Assembly: GCA_964602595.1 (NCBI GenBank)
Contig: CAZRRO010000002.1
Span: 1-64,000 of the forward strand
DNA length: 64,000 bases
Source of the DNA: CAIWAH01 sp964602595
GTDB lineage: Bacteria > Verrucomicrobiota > Verrucomicrobiia > Limisphaerales > UBA9464
Direction of reading: 5' to 3'
Of this stretch, positions 52,457 to 62,760 are shown piece by piece; the first letter of the stretch is position 1, and the number at the start of each line of letters is the position of its first letter. The position numbers and the translations under genes were made by a program. The notes under the pieces are model-generated. The model did not search any database and was not told the origin of the DNA. It saw only the letters and a list, made by a program, of their open reading frames with translations.

Positions 52457-54376
52457 ATGATTGCTTCCCTGCGTCCTGCGTTCCGCCCCCTCTTGCTCCT
52501 GGTCACCGCCCTGCCCCTCCTGGCCGCCCCCGTGATCACGGCGTGGAAACCACTGTTCAAGGGCATCGACTACCTGACCGGCACCAACAGCCAATCCGGC
52601 GGTGACTTCAGCAACCTGATGGTCGCGCACGTGCTCCGCATCAACCTGGCCGACCCCGACATCCGCCTGCTGCCCACGCCACGTCACACCAACTATGTCG
52701 CGAATTTCGCGGAAACCCAGGGCCGCACGGTCAGCCAGTTCGTGAAGGCCTACGGGGTCCAGGTGGCGGTGAACGCGAACTTCTTCTCACCCGAGGAATA
52801 CTACCTGCCCGAAGGCACCGCGATGCGCGTGGACGGCCTTTCCATCAGCGAGGGCAACCCGGTTTCACCGGCCAATTTCTCGCGGGCCGCCTGCGTCCTG
52901 TTCGACGCCGCCAACGTCGGCCGGATCGTCCACACGAATTGGCCCGCCGCCGACACCAATGGCGTGCTGAACGCCGTCGCCGGCGACTATCCCGTCGTCG
53001 TGCGCGGCGTAAACATCGGCCGGCAATACCTCAACGTAGGGGGCTTCATCCACGCCACGAATCCCCGCACCGCCCTCGGCCTGTCGCAGGACGGCACGAC
53101 CTTGTTCCTCATGGCCATCGACGGCCGCCAATCGCACAGCAGCGGCGCGCTCGATTACGAGACCGGCGCGTGGATGCTGCTGGTCGGTGCCCACGAGGCG
53201 ATCAACCTCGACGGCGGCGGCTCCGCCACCATGTCCATGCTTACCAGCACGGGCCAACCCCTGCGCCTGAACTACTCGAGTGCCGTTGCGGACTCCGGCA
53301 AGGAACGCACCGTGGGCAGCCACTTCGGGGTTTATGCGAAGCCCTTGGTCACGTTCGTCAGCAACCTGGCCGTCAGCCCCGAGGACGAGGCGGCGACGAT
53401 CACCTGGAACACCGCCGCGCCGGCCAATTCGTTCGTCGAGTTCGGCCTCACCGACACGCTTGGGCAAATCAGCGCGCTCAACTCCGCCACCGCCACGAGC
53501 CACTCGGTCCGCCTGACCGGCCTCACGCCGGGCACGGGTTATTATTTCCGGGCCGTCTCCGAGGCCAACGGCCAGCGCAACGAATCCGCGCTCCAGTTCT
53601 TCACGACCACCCGCACCATCACCGCCACGGAAGTCATCCCGCTCAATGGCCAATGGCGCCACACCTCGGCCGATGTCAGCGGCAGCAACTGGACCGCCCC
53701 GGGCTTCAACGACTCCGGCTGGGACGGCCCCTCGGCGGGCGTCCTCTGGGCCTACACCCGGGCCGGCGATCCGCCGCTGGATCTCAGCCTGCTCGGCGGG
53801 CGACTCGACGGCAATCCGGCGACCGGCTTCCCCTACGTGACCTACTATTTCCGCACCCACTTCACCGCCGCGACCGCCGGCGTCGGCACGTCGCTCGCCT
53901 TCAACGGTTATCTCGATGACGGCGCGGTCGTTTACCTGAACGGCCACGAAATCCTCCGCCTGCGGGTGCCCGAGGCGCCCGAGGAGATTGCCAATTCAAC
54001 GATCGCCAACGGCTTTCCCTGCGGCGGCGACGCGGACTGCCCGGATACGTTCACCGTGAAGGATGGTGTGAGCGAACACCTCGTGGCCGGCGACAACGTG
54101 CTCGCCGTCGAGGTCCACAACTACAGCGCCCGCAGCCCGGACATCACGTTTGGTTTTGCGGTGACGCTGGAGCAGTTGATTCCCAGCACGCTGCCCCAAC
54201 TCGGCATCACGTTGGTTGCGGGGCAACCCGTGCTGAACTGGACCAGCGGAGGCGCCACCCTGCAACAGGCGGATTCCCCGGCCGGCCCATGGAACAACGT
54301 CCCGGGGCCGGTGATCGCCGGCCCGTTCACGGTTACCGACACCTCGGTCCCGCACTTCTACCGGTTGAGCCGGTGA
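52457..54376 (+). CDS. Phosphodiester glycosidase (copy 3) with added beta domains
   Basis: A 639-residue secreted protein. Signal peptide (RPLLLLVTALPLLA); NAGPA domain at about 25-295 (VAVNANFFSPEEYYLPEGTA, HEAINLDGGGSATMSML); fibronectin type III/purple-acid-phosphatase-N-like segment (AATITWNTAAPANSFVEFG, TPGTGYYFRAVSE); galactose-binding-like domain (AFNGYLDDGAVVYLNGHEIL); short C-terminal beta tail (LNWTSGGATLQQADSPAGPW). The C-terminal tail resembles those on other secreted proteins here. It is more diverged than copies 1 and 2. ATG at 52457 or TTG at 52436 could start it. Confidence 0.88.
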   Translation: MIASLRPAFRPLLLLVTALPLLAAPVITAWKPLFKGIDYLTGTNSQSGGDFSNLMVAHVLRINLADPDIRLLPTPRHTNYVANFAETQGRTVSQFVKAYGVQVAVNANFFSPEEYYLPEGTAMRVDGLSISEGNPVSPANFSRAACVLFDAANVGRIVHTNWPAADTNGVLNAVAGDYPVVVRGVNIGRQYLNVGGFIHATNPRTALGLSQDGTTLFLMAIDGRQSHSSGALDYETGAWMLLVGAHEAINLDGGGSATMSMLTSTGQPLRLNYSSAVADSGKERTVGSHFGVYAKPLVTFVSNLAVSPEDEAATITWNTAAPANSFVEFGLTDTLGQISALNSATATSHSVRLTGLTPGTGYYFRAVSEANGQRNESALQFFTTTRTITATEVIPLNGQWRHTSADVSGSNWTAPGFNDSGWDGPSAGVLWAYTRAGDPPLDLSLLGGRLDGNPATGFPYVTYYFRTHFTAATAGVGTSLAFNGYLDDGAVVYLNGHEILRLRVPEAPEEIANSTIANGFPCGGDADCPDTFTVKDGVSEHLVAGDNVLAVEVHNYSARSPDITFGFAVTLEQLIPSTLPQLGITLVAGQPVLNWTSGGATLQQADSPAGPWNNVPGPVIAGPFTVTDTSVPHFYRLSR

Positions 54377-54386
54377 ATGTGCTACC

Positions 54387-54525
54387 GGCGTCCCGCCGGC
54401 AGTCCCGAGACCGCCCCTGAGGTAGGCTGGGGGGGAGTCTCTGGCGGCCGGGCGGTCCAACTATATCCGGCGTGGACTTGGGATTGGTGGCTCCGTTACA
54501 GCGGGACTTCTGCCGGCGGGACGCC
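54387..54525. repeat. Inverted repeat element in intergenic DNA
   Basis: The arm GGCGTCCCGCCGGCAGTCCC at 54387-54406 recurs in reverse complement at 54502-54525 with a 3-base insertion (AGA). The arms flank about 94 bases without a credible gene. This looks like a MITE-like or paired REP element just after the third glycosidase gene. Confidence 0.65.
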
Positions 54526-54578
54526 CCAACAGCGGGCTGCCGATGAAGTTCACAAGGTGCAACGCGAATGGAACCCAC

Positions 54579-54899
54579 TCACTTGTTCGCTTGTGACCCA
54601 AGCCGCACGCACCTCTCTCTGACCCCATCTTCTGGCGGGCCATAACGAATCGTGGCTACCGCCTGATGAATACATGTCGCGTCCTCCAGGACATGCCGCA
54701 CAGCCTCAAACAACCGGTCCGCATCGGGTCCATACATGTATAGGATTCCGTCACTTCCATCCTGGGCAACCTCATTCCCGTCAAGCTCGCCGACCTTTGC
54801 CAACTCGATTGCTTCAGTAAGGCGGTCCTCAAGTTCAAAAAGAGGACCCAGATCAGTGTCCCCATAGCGGAAATGAACGATGACTGCTTGTTCAGACAT
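54579..54899 (-). CDS. Small hypothetical protein
   Basis: A 106-residue acidic protein, not assigned. It has an alternating beta/alpha pattern (QAVIVHFRYGDTDLGPLFEL; EDRLTEAIELAKVG; GILYMYGPDADRLFEAVRHV; CIHQAVATIRYGPPEDG), which suggests a ferredoxin-like alpha-beta sandwich. It is fairly clear as a gene by its codon use and start, MSEQAVIV at 54899, 43 bases after the cytochrome gene in the same direction. Confidence 0.6.
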   Translation of the reverse strand: MSEQAVIVHFRYGDTDLGPLFELEDRLTEAIELAKVGELDGNEVAQDGSDGILYMYGPDADRLFEAVRHVLEDATCIHQAVATIRYGPPEDGVRERCVRLGSQANK

Positions 54900-54941
54900 A
54901 GAGATTTGGGGCAGGTGATTGAACGACGGCGTAGGGTTGGG

Positions 54942-57900
54942 TTAATTATTCGCGACTTCTCCTGTTTCCAGCGTGAGATCCGCCCAGTAGCCGAACTCCC
55001 ACGACCAGTTGTTCGCGGCGTTTTCGAGGCGGAGCACCACGCGGCGGCCGGCGAGGGCGTTCAGGTTGAGCTTCACTTCCTGCCAGCGCGGGCCGTCGTG
55101 TTTCACGGTCTGTTGATGCAGCAGTTCGCCGTCAGCTTTCACGCGGAGTTCCCAGTCGCCCTGCTCGTGCGCGGCCACCGAGAAACGCAGCGTCGCCTTG
55201 CTGTCCGGCGGCAGCACCAGTGAACGCACGATGGCGGCGGGCTTCTGCTCGTCGTAGGGATGCGTCATCAGGACGTTCCGGCGGCCGGCGAACTCGGGGA
55301 ACTTCACCGGCGCGCCTTCGAAGTCCGGTGCGTCGATCTGCCAACCCGGCGCCCACAGCGCGAGGCTCTCGCCATCGCGGGCGGGCACGTTCACGGCGGC
55401 CTGGTCGGAATTCGTGCCAATCAGTTCCTTGCGGCGTTCGTCGTTGAACGGCTTGCCGTCCTGCGGCGGTGCGAGGATGAACCAGATCAGGTTCCGGAAA
55501 TCTTCGTCAGGAATCTGCTCCAGCCCTTCCGGCATCGCGGAGTTCTCAGTGACGCGCTGCGACTTGATGTCGGACTTCGCCACGACGACTTCCGCCGGGC
55601 CGGCCATGACCAGCTTCACGATGCTGTCGGTGTTTTCGACCATGCGACCGCTCAGCGTGCGTTCGTCCTTGGTCTCGATCTCCATGTTCTCGTAGCCCGC
55701 GCCGATGATTTCGTTCGGGTTGATGACGTTGTGGAGCAAAGCGTCGAGGGAACTGCGGCCCACGCCCGTCAGGTCGGGCCCAATGTCCGCGCCTTCGCCG
55801 TGCAGCTTGTGGCAGATGAAGCAGGATTTCTTCGCGACTTCATGGCCCTTGGCGAGGTCCACCGGGCCGGTGGCGACGACTTTGCGCTTCTCGGCGATCA
55901 GCTTGAGCTTCTCGGCGCTCGACGCCTGCACCTTGCCGAAGATCTGGACGGCCACGGCGCGCTCGCCGTCATCCTTGGTGTTGGCCAGCGTGCGAACCAC
56001 CGTGGGCGGCACATCGCCGCGCTTGATCTTGCCGGCCTGCAACGCCCGCAGCAGCGCGTGCCGCCACTGCCAGCGGGTAGTGCTGAGTTCGGCCACCGCC
56101 GCCTTCACGGCAGGCGTCAAGGCCTCCCAGCCCTCCAGCAGGACCGGGCCGGTGTCGTCTGCGCCGACCTGTTGCAAGGCGCGCACGGCCTCGACCTTGA
56201 GCCGATCGGAGTTGGGGGCGTTCACCGCGGCGAACAGCGCGCGGCGCGAATCGTCACTCTTCTGCTGCACGGACGACTTGATCGCCGCCACGCGGTCGGC
56301 TTCCGGCGCCGCCGCGTCGCCGATGCGCGCGAGCGTGGCGCGGAAGGCGGCGGCATCGCCCCACAGCGTGCCGAGTTGCTGGGCGCGAGTGGCAACGTCA
56401 CGGTTCGCGCTGGCGAGCAGCTTCTTCAGGACGGGTTCGGTCGGCCGGGACGGGGTAATCGCCTTGCCGCGTTGCCCGGCCACAAGTCCGTCCAGCGCCG
56501 CCACGGTGAGCGCGGCGTCGGAATCGGTGAGGCGGTCGAGGAACTCGAGCGCAAGGTCGAGCTTGGCGGCGTCACGCGAGTCGCACAGGCGGCGCATCGT
56601 TTTGCCCAGCAATTCGCCCGCGAGCGGCAGGTTGGCAGTGCCGTTTTCGACTAACCAGCCGAGCGCCGTTTCCGCGTTGGGAATCACCAGCGGTTCCGTC
56701 GCCATCCAGGTGAGGAAGTTGATGGTCGGGTCACTGCCGGCCCGCGACGCTTCGACGAGCCGCACCAGCACACCGCCCGTGTTCTGCGGCTCCATGCCGC
56801 CGGGCAGCGGCGCGTTGACGGTCAGCTGACCGCTGACGAACTGCCGGCACGCCGTGGCGACGGCGCTGCGGACCGTCGGATCAGAATCACTGGCAAGCTG
56901 GCCAAGCAGTTCTGCGGTGCGCTCGTTGGCAACACGCGCCTCGCCCAGGAAACGCGCCGCCCACATGCGGACCGCGGGTTCCTTGTCAGAAACGGCCTTG
57001 GCCAGCAGGTCGTCCGCGAGGTAGCCGGAACTCCACAGCGTCCAGAACGCGGCGAGGCGGGCATCAAGCGTGGAGCCGTTGGCGAAGAGTTGCTGGAGCT
57101 GGCCCTGAATCGTGTTGTCGCGGCGGCCGTTGAGGATGCGCTGGGCCATGCGGCGCTGCCACACGTTCGAATGCGCGAGCAGTTTTGCGAGTTCGGCGGA
57201 AGGCAGCTTCGCCAGATCCATGCTGGCCTCGGGCCGCGATGGAACCGGTTTGCCCGGCTGGTCGCCGGTCCACACCACGCGCCAGATGCGGCCGCGTTCG
57301 CGGTCCACGCCGGCGGGATCGGCGTTGGCGTTCTGGTAGCAGGGATACTTGTCATACCAGTCCATGATCCAGAGCGCGCCGTCGGGACCGGTCTGTATGT
57401 TCACCGGCATGAACCAACCGTCTTTCGTCGTCAGGAAGTCGCCGGAGTCGTTCCACTTGGACGCCTTGAAGCTCGAACCGGCGGGCGTGAGCCGATCGAG
57501 GTTCAGGGCGTTCTGATGGATATTTCCGTGCAATGCACCGCCCTGCCATTCCGCGGGCCACTGGTTGCCCTGATAGATGTCGATGCCCGCGTAGGCCGCC
57601 ATGTGGTGCTTATGGTCGACGATGCTTGGCAAGTCACCGTAAGCGTAGTGAAACGGCGGCTGGCCGCCCTGCCGGCTGTAGATCCCGCCAGGCGCAAGGT
57701 GGAACAGGTGGTCAATCACGCATGCGCTCACGAACGCGTTGCCCTTGGCGTCGAAGTCCACGCCCCACGGATTGCTGGTGCCCTCGGCGAAGACCTCGAA
57801 CCGCTTCGTCCGCGGGTCGAGTCGCGCCACGCCGGCCGTGAGCACGACCGGTTCGGCATTGGGATTGTTCGGGTCCTTCGCCTTGGAGAGCGTGAAGACA

Positions 57901-58547
57901 CCGTGGGTCATGTAGAGCTGGCCGTCCGGCCCCCAGGTGAAGCCATTGAGCAACTCGTGCCGGTCTTCCTGACCGAAGCCGGTGAGCACCGCCGTCCTCT
58001 TGTCCGCCCGTCCGTCGCCGTCCGTGTCCTCCATGAACCACAGGTTGGGCGTCTCGCCGACATAGACGCCGCCGTTGGCCACCAGAACGCCGGTGGCGAG
58101 GGTCATGCCGTCGGCGAACACGCTGACCTTGTCCGCGACGCCGTCGGCGTCGGTGTCTTCCAGAATCTTGATGCGGTCGCGGCCCTTTTCGCCCGGCTTG
58201 CCCATCGGGTATTCGTAAAGCTCGACGACCCAGAGGCGGCCGCGTTCATCCCAAGTCATGGCGACGGGATTCACGACCTCGGGTTCGCTGGCGAACAGCC
58301 GGACCTCGAAGCCTTGGGGCACGTTGAACAGCTTCTGCGCCTCGGCCGGCGAATAGGCCTCGTTGCCGGCGGGCTTGTGCTGTCCGGCCAGCTGTTTGCC
58401 GGAGGGCGCGTTGGTGTATACCGGGAAGCCGAACTTGGGATGTTTCGGCACCTCGGCGAGCACGGGGAGCGAAAGCCCGATGACCAGGGACCAACGACCA
58501 ATGACCGACGACACGGGCCGGCGGCACGGAATTGAGGTGCGATTCAT
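54942..58547 (-). CDS. PVC-type cytochrome c/membrane-bound dehydrogenase-like protein
   Basis: A 1201-residue secreted protein of the large planctomycete/verrucomicrobial family. Order: signal peptide (VIGRWSLVIGLSLPVLA); beta-propeller dehydrogenase-like domain, about 50-410 (VNPVAMTWDERGRLWVVELY, GVYVGETPNLWFMEDTDGDG); HEAT-like helices, about 430-850; cytochrome c domain with KKSCFICHKLHGEG (CxxCH near 908) and DIGPDLTGVGRSS; then a beta-sandwich C-terminus. Such proteins probably oxidise sugars or other substrates in the periplasm; the substrate is not known. Part of the signal peptide is encoded by a 27-base dispersed repeat at 58480-58506. Confidence 0.93.
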   Translation of the reverse strand: MNRTSIPCRRPVSSVIGRWSLVIGLSLPVLAEVPKHPKFGFPVYTNAPSGKQLAGQHKPAGNEAYSPAEAQKLFNVPQGFEVRLFASEPEVVNPVAMTWDERGRLWVVELYEYPMGKPGEKGRDRIKILEDTDADGVADKVSVFADGMTLATGVLVANGGVYVGETPNLWFMEDTDGDGRADKRTAVLTGFGQEDRHELLNGFTWGPDGQLYMTHGVFTLSKAKDPNNPNAEPVVLTAGVARLDPRTKRFEVFAEGTSNPWGVDFDAKGNAFVSACVIDHLFHLAPGGIYSRQGGQPPFHYAYGDLPSIVDHKHHMAAYAGIDIYQGNQWPAEWQGGALHGNIHQNALNLDRLTPAGSSFKASKWNDSGDFLTTKDGWFMPVNIQTGPDGALWIMDWYDKYPCYQNANADPAGVDRERGRIWRVVWTGDQPGKPVPSRPEASMDLAKLPSAELAKLLAHSNVWQRRMAQRILNGRRDNTIQGQLQQLFANGSTLDARLAAFWTLWSSGYLADDLLAKAVSDKEPAVRMWAARFLGEARVANERTAELLGQLASDSDPTVRSAVATACRQFVSGQLTVNAPLPGGMEPQNTGGVLVRLVEASRAGSDPTINFLTWMATEPLVIPNAETALGWLVENGTANLPLAGELLGKTMRRLCDSRDAAKLDLALEFLDRLTDSDAALTVAALDGLVAGQRGKAITPSRPTEPVLKKLLASANRDVATRAQQLGTLWGDAAAFRATLARIGDAAAPEADRVAAIKSSVQQKSDDSRRALFAAVNAPNSDRLKVEAVRALQQVGADDTGPVLLEGWEALTPAVKAAVAELSTTRWQWRHALLRALQAGKIKRGDVPPTVVRTLANTKDDGERAVAVQIFGKVQASSAEKLKLIAEKRKVVATGPVDLAKGHEVAKKSCFICHKLHGEGADIGPDLTGVGRSSLDALLHNVINPNEIIGAGYENMEIETKDERTLSGRMVENTDSIVKLVMAGPAEVVVAKSDIKSQRVTENSAMPEGLEQIPDEDFRNLIWFILAPPQDGKPFNDERRKELIGTNSDQAAVNVPARDGESLALWAPGWQIDAPDFEGAPVKFPEFAGRRNVLMTHPYDEQKPAAIVRSLVLPPDSKATLRFSVAAHEQGDWELRVKADGELLHQQTVKHDGPRWQEVKLNLNALAGRRVVLRLENAANNWSWEFGYWADLTLETGEVANN
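58480..58506 (-). repeat. 27-base GGTCATT-type dispersed repeat (copy B)
   Basis: Read on the minus strand it matches copy A (48871-48897) at 24 of 27 positions. It encodes VIGRWSLVI in the signal peptide of the cytochrome gene. Confidence 0.8.
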
Positions 58548-58574
58548 GGAAACGTGACGCCTACGTTGACGACG

Positions 58575-58610
58575 AAGCCCCGGCGGTCAATTCACGACTC
58601 GCCGGGGCTT
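58575..58610 (-). terminator. Likely terminator of the pilin-like gene at 58635
   Basis: A perfect 11-base stem (AAGCCCCGGCG with CGCCGGGGCTT) and a 14-base loop, 25 bases after the stop of the gene ending at 58635. It lacks a long T-run, so rho-independent action is uncertain. Confidence 0.5.
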
Positions 58611-58634
58611 TGCGAAAAACGGTCCGGGGCAACC

Positions 58635-59384
58635 TCACCACCAGAAACTCGGATCGCCGTCGGTCCGGACCCGCATCTTCTGAAACTTGGTCCATTCCGA
58701 ATGCCCATCGAGCATCAGCCGATTGCCGCCCGCGGGAAGTTTGCCGTCCAGATGCGGGGCCTGGTGTCCCTTCCAGCCGCCATCCACCTTCGTGTAGCGA
58801 TTCTTGGAACGGTCGGTTTCGTTGGCGCCGATCGAAATCGTTCCATCCGCCACGACCGTCCGGTCGGAGGGGCCAACCTGGACGTCCACGCCCCCGATAC
58901 GCCACGGCTTGGGATTGTAGCTTTCGGTGACGTTGGTGGCCCGGATCCGGCCGGAACCTTGGAAGGCGACGGCGTAGCCGATGACGCGATAACCGCTGGC
59001 ATTGTCGTTGTTGATGACCTCGTTGGTCACACCCGTCGTGAAGGACCACAACTCGTTGTTGTTCTGCTTCGAAAACGCCGGGCAATACAGGATCGCCCGC
59101 GTTCCGCCGTTCTTCACGAAGGCATTGGCCGCGCGCGCCGGCAGGTCCCAAGGCCAGGCCGCGCCGGTGCAGTCGGGAAACTTGTCCTTGTTGTCATCCG
59201 CATACATGCGGATCGCGATGCCCAGTTGGCGGAGGTTGCTGTTGCACTTCACCTGGATGGCCTTGGACTTGGCCTTGCTGAGGGCGGGCAGCAGCATGCC
59301 GGCGAGGATGGCGATGATGGCAATCACCACCAGCAGCTCGATCAGGGTGAACCCGGAGCGGCGCAGATTCGGAAAGGTCTTCAT
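58635..59384 (-). CDS. Pilin-like protein
   Basis: A 249-residue protein with the class III leader MKTFPNLRRSGFTLIELLVV and a long N-terminal helix (SKAKSKAIQVKCNSNLRQLG). The body has IAIRMYADDNKDKFPDCTG and, near the end, GNRLMLDGHSEWTKFQKMR, the H-x-DG-like ending. It is expected to be cut by prepilin peptidase before the Phe. It is one of three complete pilin-like genes in the window and stands alone. Confidence 0.9.
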   Translation of the reverse strand: MKTFPNLRRSGFTLIELLVVIAIIAILAGMLLPALSKAKSKAIQVKCNSNLRQLGIAIRMYADDNKDKFPDCTGAAWPWDLPARAANAFVKNGGTRAILYCPAFSKQNNNELWSFTTGVTNEVINNDNASGYRVIGYAVAFQGSGRIRATNVTESYNPKPWRIGGVDVQVGPSDRTVVADGTISIGANETDRSKNRYTKVDGGWKGHQAPHLDGKLPAGGNRLMLDGHSEWTKFQKMRVRTDGDPSFWW

Positions 59385-59596
59385 GTTTTGGTCGGTTCCG
59401 GCCGGTCGCGATAAGGCGATGGAGTGCGTGCAAGGCCGGGAGCGTGCCGAGAAGGAACCACGGGACTCCCGCCGCGTCCATGAAGTCGCACGCGAAGTTG
59501 GTTAGGTTTTTCACCATCGCGCCGCATTTCCGAACCGTTGTCCCGGCCCGACTTCCCGCTCGCGCCGGGGCGGGTTCCCATGCGACAGCAGGGGCC

Positions 59597-59974
59597 GTGT
59601 CCGAACTCTGGCCCACCCTGCTCCGGATCGCCCGCGAGGAAGTCACCGCCGCCATCGCCCGGCTGCCGGACGACCTGCGCCCGCACGCGGAGTCACTGGC
59701 GGTCACCTACGAGGCTTGGCCGTCGAAGGAACTCATCCTCCAGGAAGAGGACGACGGATTGCTGGGGTTGTTCGTCGGTGATCCGTTGGAAGTGGGGTTC
59801 CAGGACGCGAGCCCGACGGCCCGGCAGATCATCCTGTTCCTCGAAAACCTCTGGGCGTTTGCCGACGAGGACGAGGAGATCTATCGCGAGGAGGTCTGGG
59901 TGACCTACATCCACGAGTTCGGCCATTACCTGGGCCTGGAAGAGGACGAACTGGAGGAACGCGGCCTGCTCTGA
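59597..59974 (+). CDS. Minimal zincin-like metallopeptidase
   Basis: A protein of about 125 residues with the zinc motif YIHEFGHYLGLEEDELEERG (HExxH plus a downstream Glu or Asp). This is the pattern of the small DUF1025/zincin-like family, usually 110-130 residues and cytoplasmic. GTG at 59597 (VSELWPTLL) is chosen because GCAGGGG lies just upstream and this is the family length. An ATG at 59480 would add 39 residues of poor composition. The target is unknown. Confidence 0.82.
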   Translation: MSELWPTLLRIAREEVTAAIARLPDDLRPHAESLAVTYEAWPSKELILQEEDDGLLGLFVGDPLEVGFQDASPTARQIILFLENLWAFADEDEEIYREEVWVTYIHEFGHYLGLEEDELEERGLL

Positions 59975-59982
59975 CACCACGG

Positions 59983-62619
<2,637 letters not shown>

Positions 62620-62693
62620 TGGAGGATGACTCTGCGGGGGAATCCACCCGCTGTCGAATCCAGGGAACCCCGTCCCACCACCAAGACCGCGGC

Positions 62694-62731
62694 CCCGGAA
62701 AACGAAAAGGGCCGGACACACGGTCCGGCCC
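62694..62731 (-). terminator. Rho-independent terminator after the LamG-repeat gene
   Basis: On the minus strand a perfect 8-base stem (GGGCCGGA with TCCGGCCC, 7-base loop) is followed by CTTTTCGTTTTCC. It comes about 30 bases after the stop at 62761. Its tail matches the other TTTTCGTTT terminators. It also shows that the U32 frame upstream of 62619 is not coding. Confidence 0.88.
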
Positions 62732-62760
62732 CTGCAGGTTCGCTCAACGCGACGAACGGC

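Noticed and set aside
57090..58535. A 481-codon plus-strand open frame
   Set aside because: It is antisense to the PVC cytochrome gene, whose domains are unmistakable.
59385..59596. A near sigma-54 site (CGGCACG and TTGCA) before the pilin-like gene at 59384, minus strand
   Set aside because: The two boxes are too far apart (about nine bases after GGCACG instead of four), so the spacing rule fails.
62620..62721. N-terminal extension of the U32 gene
   Set aside because: The first codons lie inside the terminator hairpin of the preceding gene and code for low-complexity sequence.
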